Shown piece by piece: positions 54,469-64,000 of a stretch of 64,000 nucleotides of DNA. The DNA is from Hemicordylus capensis (taxonomy: Eukaryota > Chordata > Lepidosauria > Squamata > Cordylidae). The notes beneath the pieces were generated by a model that worked only from the letters and a program-made list of their open reading frames with translations, did no database searches and was not told the DNA's origin. The stretch's first letter is position 1; every line of letters starts with the position of its first letter. Location of the stretch: the NCBI RefSeq assembly GCF_027244095.1, contig NC_069660.1, forward strand, positions 283,424,863 through 283,488,862, read 5' to 3'. Both the position numbers and the translations under genes were made by a program.

Positions 54469-55846
54469 AGTGAATTAGCTCCCTCTCTGCCAGTACTCCA
54501 CTGATGTCCTTCCTTTCCAAGTTCCATGAAAGTCCTGATAGAGCAGCATGCAGGGGATGGGGAAACACAGCAGAAGTTCTATAAATGGAAGTAAACCACA
54601 ACAAAGCAAAATGTAAATCCGCATTAAATGCTGCCTATGGACACTCCAATTATCTTGCTTCAAGGAAGAAGCTCACCGAAAGAAGCCTTATGCCTGGAAG
54701 AGCCCAAGATAGGACTAGGAAATATCTCTTACTGAAACTGTGGAAGGCCACCGGTAGTTAATATAGTTAGATGGACCAATAGTCTCCCTTGGTTCTCATT
54801 ACTCCAGAAGCATAACTCACTCACCACTTCCTTTTTTGGTGCTTTCTAATAATGTGTGAAATCAGCCATAATTTTGTGTTCACATCGTTCTTTTCAATTG
54901 GATCTCATGAAGATAGTTAGTGGAAAAAACCCTAAAACATTGAGCAAAACAGGGCTGAAAGTAGGTCAACGACATGCAAAAGAAAGCATAAGGGTTGCGT
55001 GTACAGAGTTGTCCCCCCACACACTGTAGTTTATGGGGAAATGCTTGTGGGTGGGGGAGGTTCATGCATGCATTGGAACTTCTGTGCCCACAAGTAGTTA
55101 CCAGATTTTGCTGATCGGGTTAAAAACAGATACCAGCACAGACACAGTCAGGGGGGGGAAAGAAAGGAGAATTAGCATATGAGGAAATAAGAGAAAAGTC
55201 ATGGGTGTGATTTCATGAGCCACACCCATGTCTATCGATTCATGCAACTGCAGTACCAAGGAATACAAGCATTTCTTTCTGTGAGAAAACTGGGAGAGAA
55301 GAGACTGTGAACTCTTGGCTTCTAAAATGCAAGAAGAGGCCCTAAGTAATGGAGAGGAAGTGCTTGGCTTGCTTTATTAAGCTCTGAGTTTAATCAACTA
55401 GGCATTCTGTTTTGCAGGGTGAATTTTAAAAAGGCCATAAACTTCTCTCATTTTAATGGCACATTTAGCCATAAATCTAACTTAAGGAAAATTCTCAGAA
55501 TTCCCATGATAAACACTTAGCAGCCCTTTGAAACGTATGATATAGCAATAAATATTGTTTGTAACCATAAAATTAAGGTTATGGGAGCTGGTTACTTTTT
55601 ATGTTGTTAGCTCTGTGAGCCACAAGCAAATGGTATAAAGTTCATTTTCCTCAGATTTGCAGCTGATGTAGTAGAGTCCAGAGCTGGATCGTGCTCTCCG
55701 TTATTCAAGTTCAGAGCTCTTGAATGAAAGAAAACCCCACTTCACATTTGGTGCCTCTGCAACTCCATGCCAACCACTAAAAACATGTCCCATCACACAA
55801 TTAATCTTAGGTCCAAAAAGCCAAGGAAACTCTAGCTGCCAGCCAA
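54469..55846. other. No gene recognised
   Basis: Unassigned sequence with short frames only. Confidence 0.5.
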
Positions 55847-55854
55847 CTCACAAT

Positions 55855-56165
55855 CAGGGGCATAGCAAGGCTGAAGAGGACCCTGGGACAAGAAGGGAAG
55901 ATAGCCCCCCTGGGCTCCCTGCCTTCTTCTCCTCCCCACCATTTATGTGTTTTTGCTGCAGAAGAACATTGTGGACATGATGAAAAACAAAATATTTTTG
56001 ATATGTCTTCTTGCTCCTATGCAGATAGGTACGTAGATAGGTAGATAGGTAGATAGATAGATGCTTTATTAAAGTTCTTGACCAGTAACCATATAGTTCT
56101 AAAATATAGTTCTATGACTCCTATGTATAAACCTCTTTTCAACAAAAGTTTCCAAAGCAGTTTAC

Positions 56166-56221
<56 letters not shown>

Positions 56222-56601
56222 TTCCCTGTCCCCAAAGGGCTCACAATCTAAAAAGAAACATAAGGTAGACACCAGCAACAGCCACTGGAGGGATGCTGTG
56301 CTGGGTCTGGATAGGACCCGTTGCTCTCCCCCTGCTAAATATAAGAGAATTACCACTTTGAGAGGTGCCTTTTTGCTCAGTAGGGATTGTTAAATAGATA
56401 ACCAATACATCTTATCTTAAAAACATAAATAATCTCACACACATTCCACACTTTGATCAGGAGCCAGCAACTTGCCACTGAGTCACGGAGATGGGAAGGG
56501 AGAGCAAAGAGTGGGTTGTCTCCCAGCCAGCAAACCACCCCCACTACTTTGTGGGCCCAGGGACATTTGTACCCCCTTGTTCAATTTGAGCTATGCCCCT
56601 G
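55855..56601. mobile_element. Non-autonomous hAT element (CAGGGGCATAGC family) with a nested repeat
   Basis: Termini CAGGGGCATAGC and GCTATGCCCCTG are perfect inverted repeats. Flanks CTCACAAT and CTCACATG match at six of eight bases. A SINE-like repeat with (TAGA)n tracts occupies about 56028-56400. Confidence 0.8.
56028..56400 (-). repeat. Dispersed L2-tail SINE-like repeat with (TAGA)n
   Basis: Same landmarks as 42910-43215 in reverse: 'tccctgtccccaaagggctc', 'cagccactggagggatgctg', 'accactttgagaggtgcc'. The (TAGA)n run 56166-56221 sits at the position of (TTAC)n in that copy. A second (TAGA/TAGG)n lies at 56030-56062. Confidence 0.8.
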
Positions 56602-57008
56602 CTCACATGATTCATCAAATCACGTCAAGATCCACTTCTAACAAACTACAAGGTTCTGTTGTGTTGGTTCTGATCAACCAGTTTCTTCAAGGCTCATCAC
56701 ATGACCCACCAAACGTCACCTATCAGACTCTGGCCTTTCCCAGAGGGCCAATAGTTTTGAAATCAAAAGATGGCAATCCTGTGAAACATGACCTGGTACA
56801 GATGCCCTGGGATTGTTATATGTAGGGTATCATATGTTTAATCAAAACTCACTACATGTAGACAATGATAATATCAAGAAGGAGCCAAGGCGACCTCCTG
56901 TCTCCCTGATATTCTAGCTTTCTATGGATCACGGGTTTTTCATTGGGGAAGCATTTGATTATGATTCTCCACAGGAAAAAATCCTGACACAGTCCCAGGT
57001 AATCTGTG
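56602..57008. other. No gene recognised
   Basis: Short frames only. Confidence 0.5.
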
Positions 57009-57062
57009 ATTGATTAAGTGCCATCAGGTCGGTGTCATCTCTTAGCAACCACATAGATAGAT
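57009..57062 (-). mobile_element. RTE (BovB-like) 3'-terminal scrap
   Basis: 'gattaagtgccatcaggtcg' and 'ctcttagcaaccacatag' match the 3' terminus of the RTE copy at 7842. Confidence 0.75.
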
Positions 57063-57066
57063 CTGT

Positions 57067-57330
57067 AAGGTAAGTAAAGTTGTGCAGTCGAGTCGGTGTC
57101 AACTCCTGGCAACTACAGAGCCATGTGGTTTTCTTTGGTAGAATACAGGAGGGGTTTACCATTGCCTCCTCCCTTACAGTATGAGATGATGCCTTTCAGC
57201 ATCTTCCTAGATTGCTGCTGCCCGACAGAGGTGTTTCTCATAGTCTGGGAAACATACCAGCAGGGATTCAAACCGGCAACCTCTTGCTCCCTAGGCAAGT
57301 TACTTCCCTGCTGTGCCATTAGGTGGCTCT
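57067..57330 (-). repeat. Sauria-type SINE, near full length
   Basis: The BovB-like tail (gacaccgactcgactgc) is at 57082-57098, followed by the conserved body and a tRNA-like head with a 'ggtttgaatccctgctgg' B-box region. Confidence 0.88.
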
Positions 57331-57483
57331 AGATCTGTACTGTATCATTTATCTGGTTGTGCAGGTCAGTAGGGCTTCATTGCAAGGTCAGAAGTAATTC
57401 TATAGCCCTCTTCTGACATTGCACTGTATGTGTGTATAGGCATCTGTACAAATATACATGTTTTTGTGTGAATGACTGTACAT

Positions 57484-57938
57484 CAGTGTGCTCTCTAATT
57501 TTTTTTCACCTGTGTGCGGAATGAATTTTGTTCTGGGTGGCAATATCAGGGTAGTGTGTGCACATGTATCTCCCTGCTAACTGAGCTAAGAGATGCCTTT
57601 TGAAGTGCTGATTCTCTTGTATTAAGCAGGGGGAGAGCAACTGGCCCTACCCAGACCCAGCACAGCATCCCTCCAGTGGCTGTTGCTGATATCTGCCTTG
57701 TGTTTCTTTTAGCTTGTGAGCCCTTTGAGGACAGGGGACAATTTTATTTATGTATTATTTATTTTTCTTTGTAAACCACTTTGTGAACTTGGGTTGAAGA
57801 GTGGTATATAAATATTCATAGTCGTAGTAGTAGAGTGGGGCCCTCCTGATTCAATCTGAGTGGGATCTAAAATTAATTGGGCAGACATCAAAAAATGTGC
57901 GAGTGTGTGCACACACGCACGCTTTAGAGGGAACACTG
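57484..57938. mobile_element. Non-autonomous hAT element (CAGTGTTC family) with a nested repeat
   Basis: An exact 8-bp duplication CTGTACAT lies at 57476-57483 and 57939-57946. The outer parts match 2868-3057. The segment 57571-57832 is an inserted dispersed L2-tail SINE-like repeat. Confidence 0.88.
57571..57832 (+). repeat. Dispersed L2-tail SINE-like repeat nested in hAT
   Basis: Landmarks 'gagctaagagatgccttttg', 'gcacagcatccctccagtgg', 'agcttgtgagccctttgagg', 'actttgtgaacttgggttga' and a (GTA)n-like end. Confidence 0.8.
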
Positions 57939-57946
57939 CTGTACAT

Positions 57947-58800
57947 GCATTCATTTTAAAAGTTAAACTGGGTACAGTACCCTCAGATGCGAGGCACAGA
58001 TAGTACGTGTACTACTCTATGTGCATTGAACATAATGTGTGGCTAACTGTGTGTGTACACAGATTGTGTCTGCACTTGTGTCTCTGCTGTGTTTGATAAA
58101 AATGCTCTAATAATTAGAGAGCCAAGGTTGGATATTTCTAGGCTATAACCAAATGTTACATCTAATAATGAATTTTAGTACTGAATGTTATCATCAAATT
58201 CCTTTAGATGCTCATTTTCTTTGCGCAATGTATGATGAATTTTGGGAGGGCAAACAGATCAATAAATATATGTTGTCTGTAAAGCTTCCCAGTTACATGC
58301 TCCACTGTGCGTTACACATTTCTAGGGTTCCTAGATGGCTATTTTATTAAACTCCTCTCATGGTGAGATTCATCACTTTTTCAGGGCCTCTTAGAGCTAC
58401 TGAAAAAATATTAGCAAGCAAATAATCATTTATTTTTAAAAGATGCAGTTCTTTGGAGTGTTAGCCATGAAACGTTCTAAAGAGGTTTTCATCACTTAAA
58501 AGTATAAAAAAGTGATGATTGCTGAACTTTTACAGAGCCAGAAGTGTCTAGATACAGTCTAACCCAGCTGGGCGAGTTGGTATATTTAATTTTATTTATT
58601 TCAAAGTGGTTCACGTAAAAGGTTTTTAAATATTTATTTATTTATTTATTTATTTATTTATTAATTATTCTGCTTTTAACCAAATTTTTCTCAAAATGAT
58701 TGACAAAGGAAAAAAATAATGAAAAGAATTGTTTTCGATGCTTGGTGATTGGTCACAGACCGTAATAAACTGGACACAGCTTGTAATAAAATGATTGTCT
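57947..58800. other. No gene recognised; (TTTA)n at about 58628-58662
   Basis: AT-rich sequence. Confidence 0.5.
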
Positions 58801-58802
58801 GA

Positions 58803-59068
58803 AAAATAACAACAACAAATATTTATATACCGCTTTTCATCAAAAGTGTTCAAAGCCCAAGGTTTACATAGAGAAATAACAAATAAATAAACAATAAGAT
58901 GGCCCCCTGACACCAAAGGGCTCACAACCTTAGAAAACAAACCCAAGACGACACCAGCAACAGCCACTGGAGGAACATTATGCTGTGGTTGAACAACACG
59001 CACACTTGCTCTCCCCCTGCTAAATGTAATCACCACTTTGAAAGACGTCTCTTTGCCCAGTTAGCAGG
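58803..59068 (-). repeat. Dispersed L2-tail SINE-like repeat
   Basis: 'tataccgcttttcatc' (3' end), 'caaagggctcacaacctt', 'acagccactggagg' and 'accactttgaaagacgtctc' (5' end). Confidence 0.75.
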
Positions 59069-59331
59069 GGATATAACAGTTAACAACTATGTATAACATA
59101 ATTAACAATGATAAAATAACAAAACATATCAATATTATTTATTTATTTCCCTGGGAAAAGTTATGTTTTCCTGTGTGTCTCTCCCCTCCCCCCCATGAAA
59201 ACTGTCTTGTATTCCTGTTTTGCTTTTAGTTTTGTGGAAAATATTCAGCACACTAGTTGACTTGTCCAACAACCTTGAGGTCTGTTGGATTAAAAAAACA
59301 AAGACAGCAGCAGCAACACAACTGTATAGTG

Positions 59332-59400
59332 TAGTCGTGGCTTAGGGGCGGGGTTGCAAATCAGGACTTCCCTGTTTCAAATCTCACCTCTACCGTGATT
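59332..59400 (+). repeat. tRNA-like SINE head fragment
   Basis: 'gtggcttaggggcggggttg' and 'ttcaaatctcacctct' resemble a MIR-type tRNA head. It is too degenerate to be a tRNA gene. Confidence 0.45.
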
Positions 59401-59697
59401 TCAGGTTGATATAGTTGGATCATGGCGGACAGCCCACTGCCAATGTCCAAGGCCATTTCTGTGCCTTTGTGTGGATATGCTGGAGGAACTCTGCCAGCTA
59501 TGAGACATGTTCTTATGATGCCTCCTCTCTGTCAGCTCATCGCCCACCATGCAACTTGGGGTGGGGGGCAGATACAATGGGCTCATGGAGAGCAGTTTTC
59601 TGACGGCCCTGAATGAGTTCAATAAGTCGCCACATCCTTTCCACCTTCACTCCTCAGCTACAGCATGGGGAAACTCCACTGGTGCCGGTTTGTTGCA

Positions 59698-59935
59698 TAG
59701 GAACATAGAATCGCAGGAAGCTGCCTTTAACTGAAGCAGACCATCGGTACATCTAGCTCAGTACTGCCTACATTGACTGGCAGCTGCTCTCCAATGTCAC
59801 AGGCAGGGGTTTCTCCCAGCCCTACCTGGAGATGCCAGAGATTGCGTGCAAGCAGGTGCTCTAACACTTAGCTATGGCTCCATCCCCTACAGGGAATATC
59901 TTACAGCAGACAGTGCTATACAGGCAGATACTAAA
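59698..59935 (-). repeat. 5S/tRNA composite SINE, tRNA-like part and tail
   Basis: On the minus strand, 'gccatagctaagtgttagag' is the tRNA-like A-box region, preceded by 'ctgtaagatattccc', the join to the 5S-like head. The 5S head itself is missing. Confidence 0.75.
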
Positions 59936-59964
59936 CTTCTTTTTGAATGAATAATACTTATCAA

Positions 59965-60525
59965 GGCAGTTCACACAATCACTAAGATGGTAGGGCAAGT
60001 ATCCTACCCAGCTTTGGGAGCTGTGTACACTCCTGATTTTTGAACATCTGATAGCAATTAACTGGGTAGGAGGAGGGGGGAGTGACTGTCTGTAAGACAG
60101 GAGCTGGGTAAGATGACTTTTCCTCCTACCATGTTCAAAAAGAGCCCCTGGTGGTGCAGTGGTATAACTGCCGCCCTGTAACCAGAAGGTTACAAGTTCG
60201 ATCCTGACCAGGGGCTCAAGGTTGACTCAGCCTTCCATCCTCCCGAGGTCGGTAAAATGAGTACCCAGAATGTTGGGGGCAATATGCTAAATCATTGTAA
60301 ACTGCTTAGAGAGCTCCGGCTATAAAGCGGTATATAAATGTAAGTGCTATTGCTAGTGCTATTGCTATAAATGCCTGGTACATGTGCTGGGTAGGACAGA
60401 CGATCACCCCCATCCTCCAACCTAGTTGTTTGCTAACATTTGTTGGAAAACCAGGAGCACACACAGCTCCCAAAGCTGGGTAGGAAGCTTGCCCTGCCCT
60501 CTTAATGATCATGTGTTTCAAAGTT
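59965..60525. mobile_element. PIF/Harbinger-like foldback element with a nested SINE
   Basis: Arms 59990-60045 and 60440-60500 are reverse complements ('agggcaagtatcctacccag' with 'ctgggtaggaagcttgccct'). Ends are diverged. It is related to 2383-2736 and 63391-63750. Confidence 0.55.
60142..60368 (+). repeat. tRNA-derived SINE with L2-like tail
   Basis: The head 'agcccctggtggtgcagtgg' ... 'gttacaagttcgatcctgac' has A and B boxes. The 3' part 'gtaaactgcttagagagctc' and 'gcggtatataaatg' matches the L2 3' end, and a (GCTATT)n tail follows. It is inserted in the Harbinger-like element. Confidence 0.85.
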
Positions 60526-60832
60526 CTTTATTTGCGACCCAAGGTCAGCATGTGAACACCTTATCTTGTCATAGAGATTACATCAAAATGATACATGTGA
60601 AGTGCTTTACACTCTCAAGAAGCACAATACAAATGGTAAGTGGTATTCATGAATAGAGACAAAGATAGGAGGATGAGCATCCTAGCTTGGTCCTAGGAGC
60701 ACCAATGTCTCTATCACAACATCATCAAATCTCTTTTTAAAAAAACCAACAACAACCTTCTGTCTCTTGCCCAAGGATGTTAGATCTGATCTAGTTTCCA
60801 ACCTGTACATTTTATAAATGATTCAGTTAATA

Positions 60833-61378
60833 CTAGCTGGGCCAGGCACAGAACATCTGCGCCTCCGGTGGCCCACCCACCCGTTGCTGCCTCCCCGCCC
60901 CTGCAGCTTTCTGGCCGGCCGGCCAGTCCGCTTCTTATCTCTCCTGCTTCTCTGCCCCCTGCCAACCGCTCCCCCCACTTTCTGGCCTGCCAGCTGGCCC
61001 ACTTCTTCTCCTCCCACCCGCTTCTCATCCCCTGGCACTTTCTGGCTGGTGGGCCATCTGTCCAGCTTGCCCGCTTCTTCTTGTCCCCTCCTGGCCAGCC
61101 AGGCTTTCCGCTTTCCATCTGGCTGCTTCTTGGCCACCCTCCCTCCTTCCCTCCGGCTGCCCCTGCCTTCTCTGCCTGCCCGCCAGCGCAGTCGTCATTT
61201 CCCTTTCCGGTCATTGGCTGGACACTGCCATCAACTCCTGGGCCTGCCAACTGGCTGCCACCATTTTCTTCCCCCCGCCCATCCCTGTCGCTATCTGGCA
61301 GCTCTCTGAACTCTCGTGAGAGCTGTCACACATGGGATTAGCGGCGGTTATGTTTAAGAGAGTTAAATATATAGAAGA
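60833..61378 (-). mobile_element. Helitron copy C, 546 bp
   Basis: On the minus strand it starts A|TCTTCTATATATTTAACTC (61378) and ends with the hairpin GCGCAGA-TGT-TCTGTGC, CTGGCCCAG, then CTAG|T (60833). The interior is strongly CT-rich on the plus strand, which explains the long overlapping frames (up to 163 codons) on both strands. No protein domain is present. Confidence 0.8.
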
Positions 61379-61557
61379 TGTTACAGGGAAGCTATTGCCT
61401 TGTTCTGCCTGATTCAAAGTTTTGCACGTTGCTACCCCTTGCAGCGGCTTGCCATGCTTCAGCTAGTTTTTACATCTATAGGCTCTGGAAAAACCCCACC
61501 TGATGGGACCAAGCATTGGCTCATGCTGCAGCAGAAGGAGCATGACAGGAGTATGAC

Positions 61558-61650
61558 ATTTATGTATTACTCTATTTTTCTATGTAAACCGCTTTGAGAA
61601 CTTTGGTTGAAGAGTGGTAAATAAATATTTGTAGCAGTACTACTAGCAGT
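61558..61650 (+). repeat. Dispersed L2-tail SINE-like repeat, 3' fragment
   Basis: 'aaaccgctttgagaactttg' and 'gtggtaaataaatatttgta'. Confidence 0.7.
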
Positions 61651-61759
61651 TCCTGTCTGAGGCAGCCTTGCCTCACACAGGAAGATTTCTTTGCTCCTTG
61701 TTGCCTTGAGAATCTGCTTGTCTGGACTGACCTCTAGCATGTTCCTGGCCTTTGGCTAA

Positions 61760-61975
61760 TGTCCAACTGGCCTTATCCACTCCCAGCACAGCATCCCTCC
61801 AGTGACTGTCGCTGGTGTCCACCTTATGTTTCTTTCTAGATTGTGAGCCCTTTGGGGACAGGGATCCATCTTTATTTAATTAATTTATTCAATATATTAT
61901 TTTTCTATGTAAACCACTTTGGAAACTTTTGTTGAAAAGTGGTATATAAATATTTGTTGTAGTTAGTAGTTTAAT
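61760..61975 (+). repeat. Dispersed L2-tail SINE-like repeat
   Basis: 'gcacagcatccctccagtga', 'ttctagattgtgagcccttt', then 'aaaccactttggaaactttt' and 'gtggtatataaatatttgtt'. Confidence 0.8.
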
Positions 61976-62049
61976 AGCTTAATTAGTTCAACCCTGATTT
62001 CTGCTTGTCTGCTCTGCTTGGCATGTTCCTAACCTTTGACAATTTTCAT

Positions 62050-62080
<31 letters not shown>

Positions 62081-62084
62081 AATT

Positions 62085-62265
62085 AATGTATATACCTCTC
62101 CTTGGCTGAGGAGTCCAGAGCAGTGTACACTGTTATGTTTATCCTCACAACAACCCTGAGGTAGGTTAGGCTGAGATAACTGTCTGGCCCAAAGTTACCC
62201 AGTCAGCTTCATGGCTGAATGGGGAGTTGAACTCAGGTCTCCCTGGACCCAGGCCTGGCTCTGTT
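62085..62265 (-). repeat. tRNA/MIR-like SINE
   Basis: On the plus strand 'tgaggtaggttaggctgaga' and 'ggcccaaagttacccagtca', with a tRNA-like B-box region near 62220-62240, match 33640-33860. Confidence 0.7.
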
Positions 62266-62573
62266 GGCTCACCTCTGTCTGCCTGGCTTGACCGCAGGCA
62301 TGTCCATGACTTTTGACTATTGTTCAACTCCTAATTTCTGCCTGTCTGCTCTGCTTGACCTCTGCTGTGTTCTTGACCTTTGGCTACTGATGCCACCTGA
62401 TTCCTTGTCTGCTTGGCTTGGCCTTGGGTGTGTTCTTGACCTCTGGCTACTGGTTTGATTCCTGAGCCTCAACTAGTTGCCTGGCTCTCCTAGTCCGGGC
62501 TTAGAACCTGTGCTACCTAGCTGCTGCTGCCCATGGCTTAACCCTGGCAGCTATGGTTAACTGGGAGTGAACA

Positions 62574-62880
62574 TAAGAACATAGGAAGCTGCCATATACT
62601 GAGTCAGACCATTGGTCTATCTAGCTCAGTATTGTCTTCACAGACTGACAGTGGCTTCTCCAAGGTTGCAGGCAGGAATCTCTCTCAACCCTATCTTGGA
62701 GATGCTGCCAGGGAGGGAACTTGAAACCTTCTGCTCTTCCCAGAGTGGCTCCATCCCCTGAGGGGAATATCTTACAATGCTCACATTTCTAGTCTCCCAT
62801 TCATATGCAATCAGGGCAGACTTTGTTTAGCTAAGGGGACAAGTCATGCTTGCTACCACAAGACCAGCTCTCTGAAAAAG
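62574..62880 (-). repeat. 5S/tRNA composite SINE, full length
   Basis: The head at 62880-62834 (gtggtagcaagcatgacttg), the 5S-like tract 62833-62791, the tRNA-like middle and the CR1-like tail (cttcctatgttcttatgttc) at 62574-62593 are all present. Confidence 0.87.
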
Positions 62881-63390
62881 AACAAGATGGAATTTTGTGA
62901 CATGGTTTATAATAATCATGATGAGCTGTGCTTATTTTCCAGATAAAGGAGGACAGAATCTATGCAACTGCACCTGCAGCAAGGCAATATTTCCTTTATG
63001 CCTGTGACAGAAAACATAAATCGTGGATTCTTGCAGATTTTTCCTGAGTACATGATGGTGCTTTCTCTTATTTATCACAATTCCTATAGGAATCAACCTT
63101 AACCTTGCGTAATAAGCATGCTGAGATGCTCTGGGATATGAGCATGTTGTACAAATAATTTATGAAAAAGAAACTTATTGTACTAGATGACTAAATCTTG
63201 CAGCCACTGAAAACAAGAGGGAGGGAAAATGCTTACATCTTGACCTTAATGTTAGCAAGCCAAATTCCATTCTCATTTGTTTAAATCTAGGCTGATTCCA
63301 TAGAGGTGAAGTTCTGAGCAAACCGACAACCTAAAAGGGAGTGGTAGATGAAGAGTCAGAAGGACTGCGGTTCACCTGAATTTGACTGTA
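62881..63390. other. No gene recognised
   Basis: Short frames only. Confidence 0.5.
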
Positions 63391-63750
63391 GGCTTGTTCA
63401 CATGACCTGAAACAAGGCCAGTGTAATGCCCAGACAGGGTAGGAGAGCGGTGTGTGCTCCCAATTGGCAGCTGTGTGATCGCCAATTGGGAGATCAAGGT
63501 AGGAGTGATCGTGTGGGAGGCGGGAGCTGGGTAGGATGGGCACTGCTGCCAATCCACATTCTGCCCCTGGCATCTTACCAAGGGGGGACAAAAAATTGCC
63601 CTAGCCAGCTCCTGCCTCCCACACGATCACTGTTCCCTCCTCCGGCCTTGATCTTGGAGTTCACACATGACCATCGATCAAGAGTGTGCACAGGGCTCCT
63701 GCCCTGGCTGGGTGCTCTTACAATCCTATTTCAGCTTGTGGGAACAAGCC
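63391..63750. mobile_element. PIF/Harbinger-like foldback element
   Basis: Ends GGCTTGTTC and GAACAAGCC are perfect inverted repeats, with GTA and TTA flanks. Inner arms such as 'gatcgtgtgggaggcgggag' pair with 'ctcctgcctcccacacgatc'. Confidence 0.65.
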
Positions 63751-63815
63751 TTACATTCTTCAGAATGAAGCTGTGAAGAAAGCCAATGCCAGAGTCAGGC
63801 AGTTGGTCTGGAGAT

Positions 63816-64000
63816 TAGGGATGTGCCTGGATCGCGGTTCAAAGCGTGGTTCAAGCACTTTTTTGGAAACTAGTCTGGGAATTTCAAGGAAAAGGAGAGT
63901 AGGTCCTTGCCTGCTACCCGCTGCCTCATTCTGCTTCCTGCTGCTGTGGCACATGTCCCAATAACCCCCTGTGTGGCAGCAGCATGCACATGGGGTCCGC
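63816..64000. mobile_element. Left end of a hAT element (TAGGGATGTGC family), cut by the window
   Basis: It begins TAGGGATGTGCCTGG after CTGGAGAT, which should be the target duplication. The right end lies outside the window. Confidence 0.75.

Larger units (their letters stand above)
61650..62530. repeat. Degenerate tandem repeat of about 60 bp, interrupted
   Basis: Roughly five units share 'ctgcttgtctg', 'gcttgacc', 'gtgttcttgacctttggcta' at 61690-61765, 61995-62045, 62272-62335, 62336-62395 and 62396-62460. A SINE-like repeat (61760-61975), a (TTAG)n run (62048-62083) and a MIR-like SINE (62085-62265) interrupt it. Confidence 0.6.

Noticed and set aside
60142-60215. Possible tRNA gene (GTA anticodon-like loop)
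   Set aside because: The cloverleaf is imperfect and is followed by a SINE body with an L2-like tail.
60780-61341. Overlapping frames of 104 to 163 codons on both strands
   Set aside because: They lie in the CT-rich interior of Helitron copy C. Low-complexity Pro/Ser/Leu or Gly/Lys/Arg content on both strands at once is a composition effect.
62574-62880. True 5S rRNA gene on the minus strand
   Set aside because: Only the internal promoter portion resembles 5S. The 5' third is replaced and the tail is a SINE.

Overview
The window is vertebrate nuclear DNA, almost certainly from a squamate reptile (a lizard or a snake). It contains SINEs of the Sauria type with a BovB/RTE-like tail, RTE, CR1 and L2 LINE fragments, many short hAT-type elements with 8-bp target duplications, and Helitrons. 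Most of the sequence is layered repeats. The open reading frames outside the one host gene are either transposon remnants or chance frames in GC-rich repeats.

Host genes. One complete protein gene is visible: CFAP418 (the orthologue of human C8orf37), on the minus strand in six coding exons between 23326 and 32196. All introns are GT-AG, the phases match at every junction, and the product is 214 residues. A tRNA-Ser(AGA) gene lies on the same strand 258 bp upstream of the start codon, with a T-run terminator. The start codon lies in a CpG-rich block. About 2 kb of largely repeat-free sequence below the stop codon is the likely 3' UTR, and a 187-bp near-perfect palindrome lies at its far end.

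Layout. 1-10 kb: SINEs, hAT miniature elements, and an RTE fragment split by an 818-bp hAT copy. 10.6-12.5 kb: a Helitron with a hAT inside it. 14.5-16.9 kb: a degenerate tandem repeat split by a LINE with target-site duplications. 17.5-18.8 kb: a CR1-type LINE fragment. 21.3-32.5 kb: CFAP418 and the tRNA, with introns full of L2, SINE and hAT insertions. 33-38 kb: mostly unassigned DNA with scattered SINEs. 38.5-41 kb: an L2 copy in a 5'-inverted (twin-primed) arrangement. 41-42.9 kb: a Ty3/Gypsy fossil with a pogo/Tigger-like element inside. 44.7-46.6 kb: an L2 split by a second L2. 46.9-48.3 kb: a Helitron with two tandem 3' termini. 49.5-54.5 kb: L2 and CR1 remnants. 55-64 kb: hAT and Harbinger-like elements with nested SINEs, a third Helitron, and a degenerate tandem repeat.

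No clearly new functional system was found. The most interesting observations are a Helitron that seems to have bypassed one 3' end and gained another, a SINE family whose head resembles the 5S rRNA internal promoter joined to a tRNA-like unit, a SINE that abuts and may supply part of the CFAP418 exon 3 splice acceptor, and the palindrome downstream of CFAP418. All family names rest on reading motifs and ends by eye; no database search was run.
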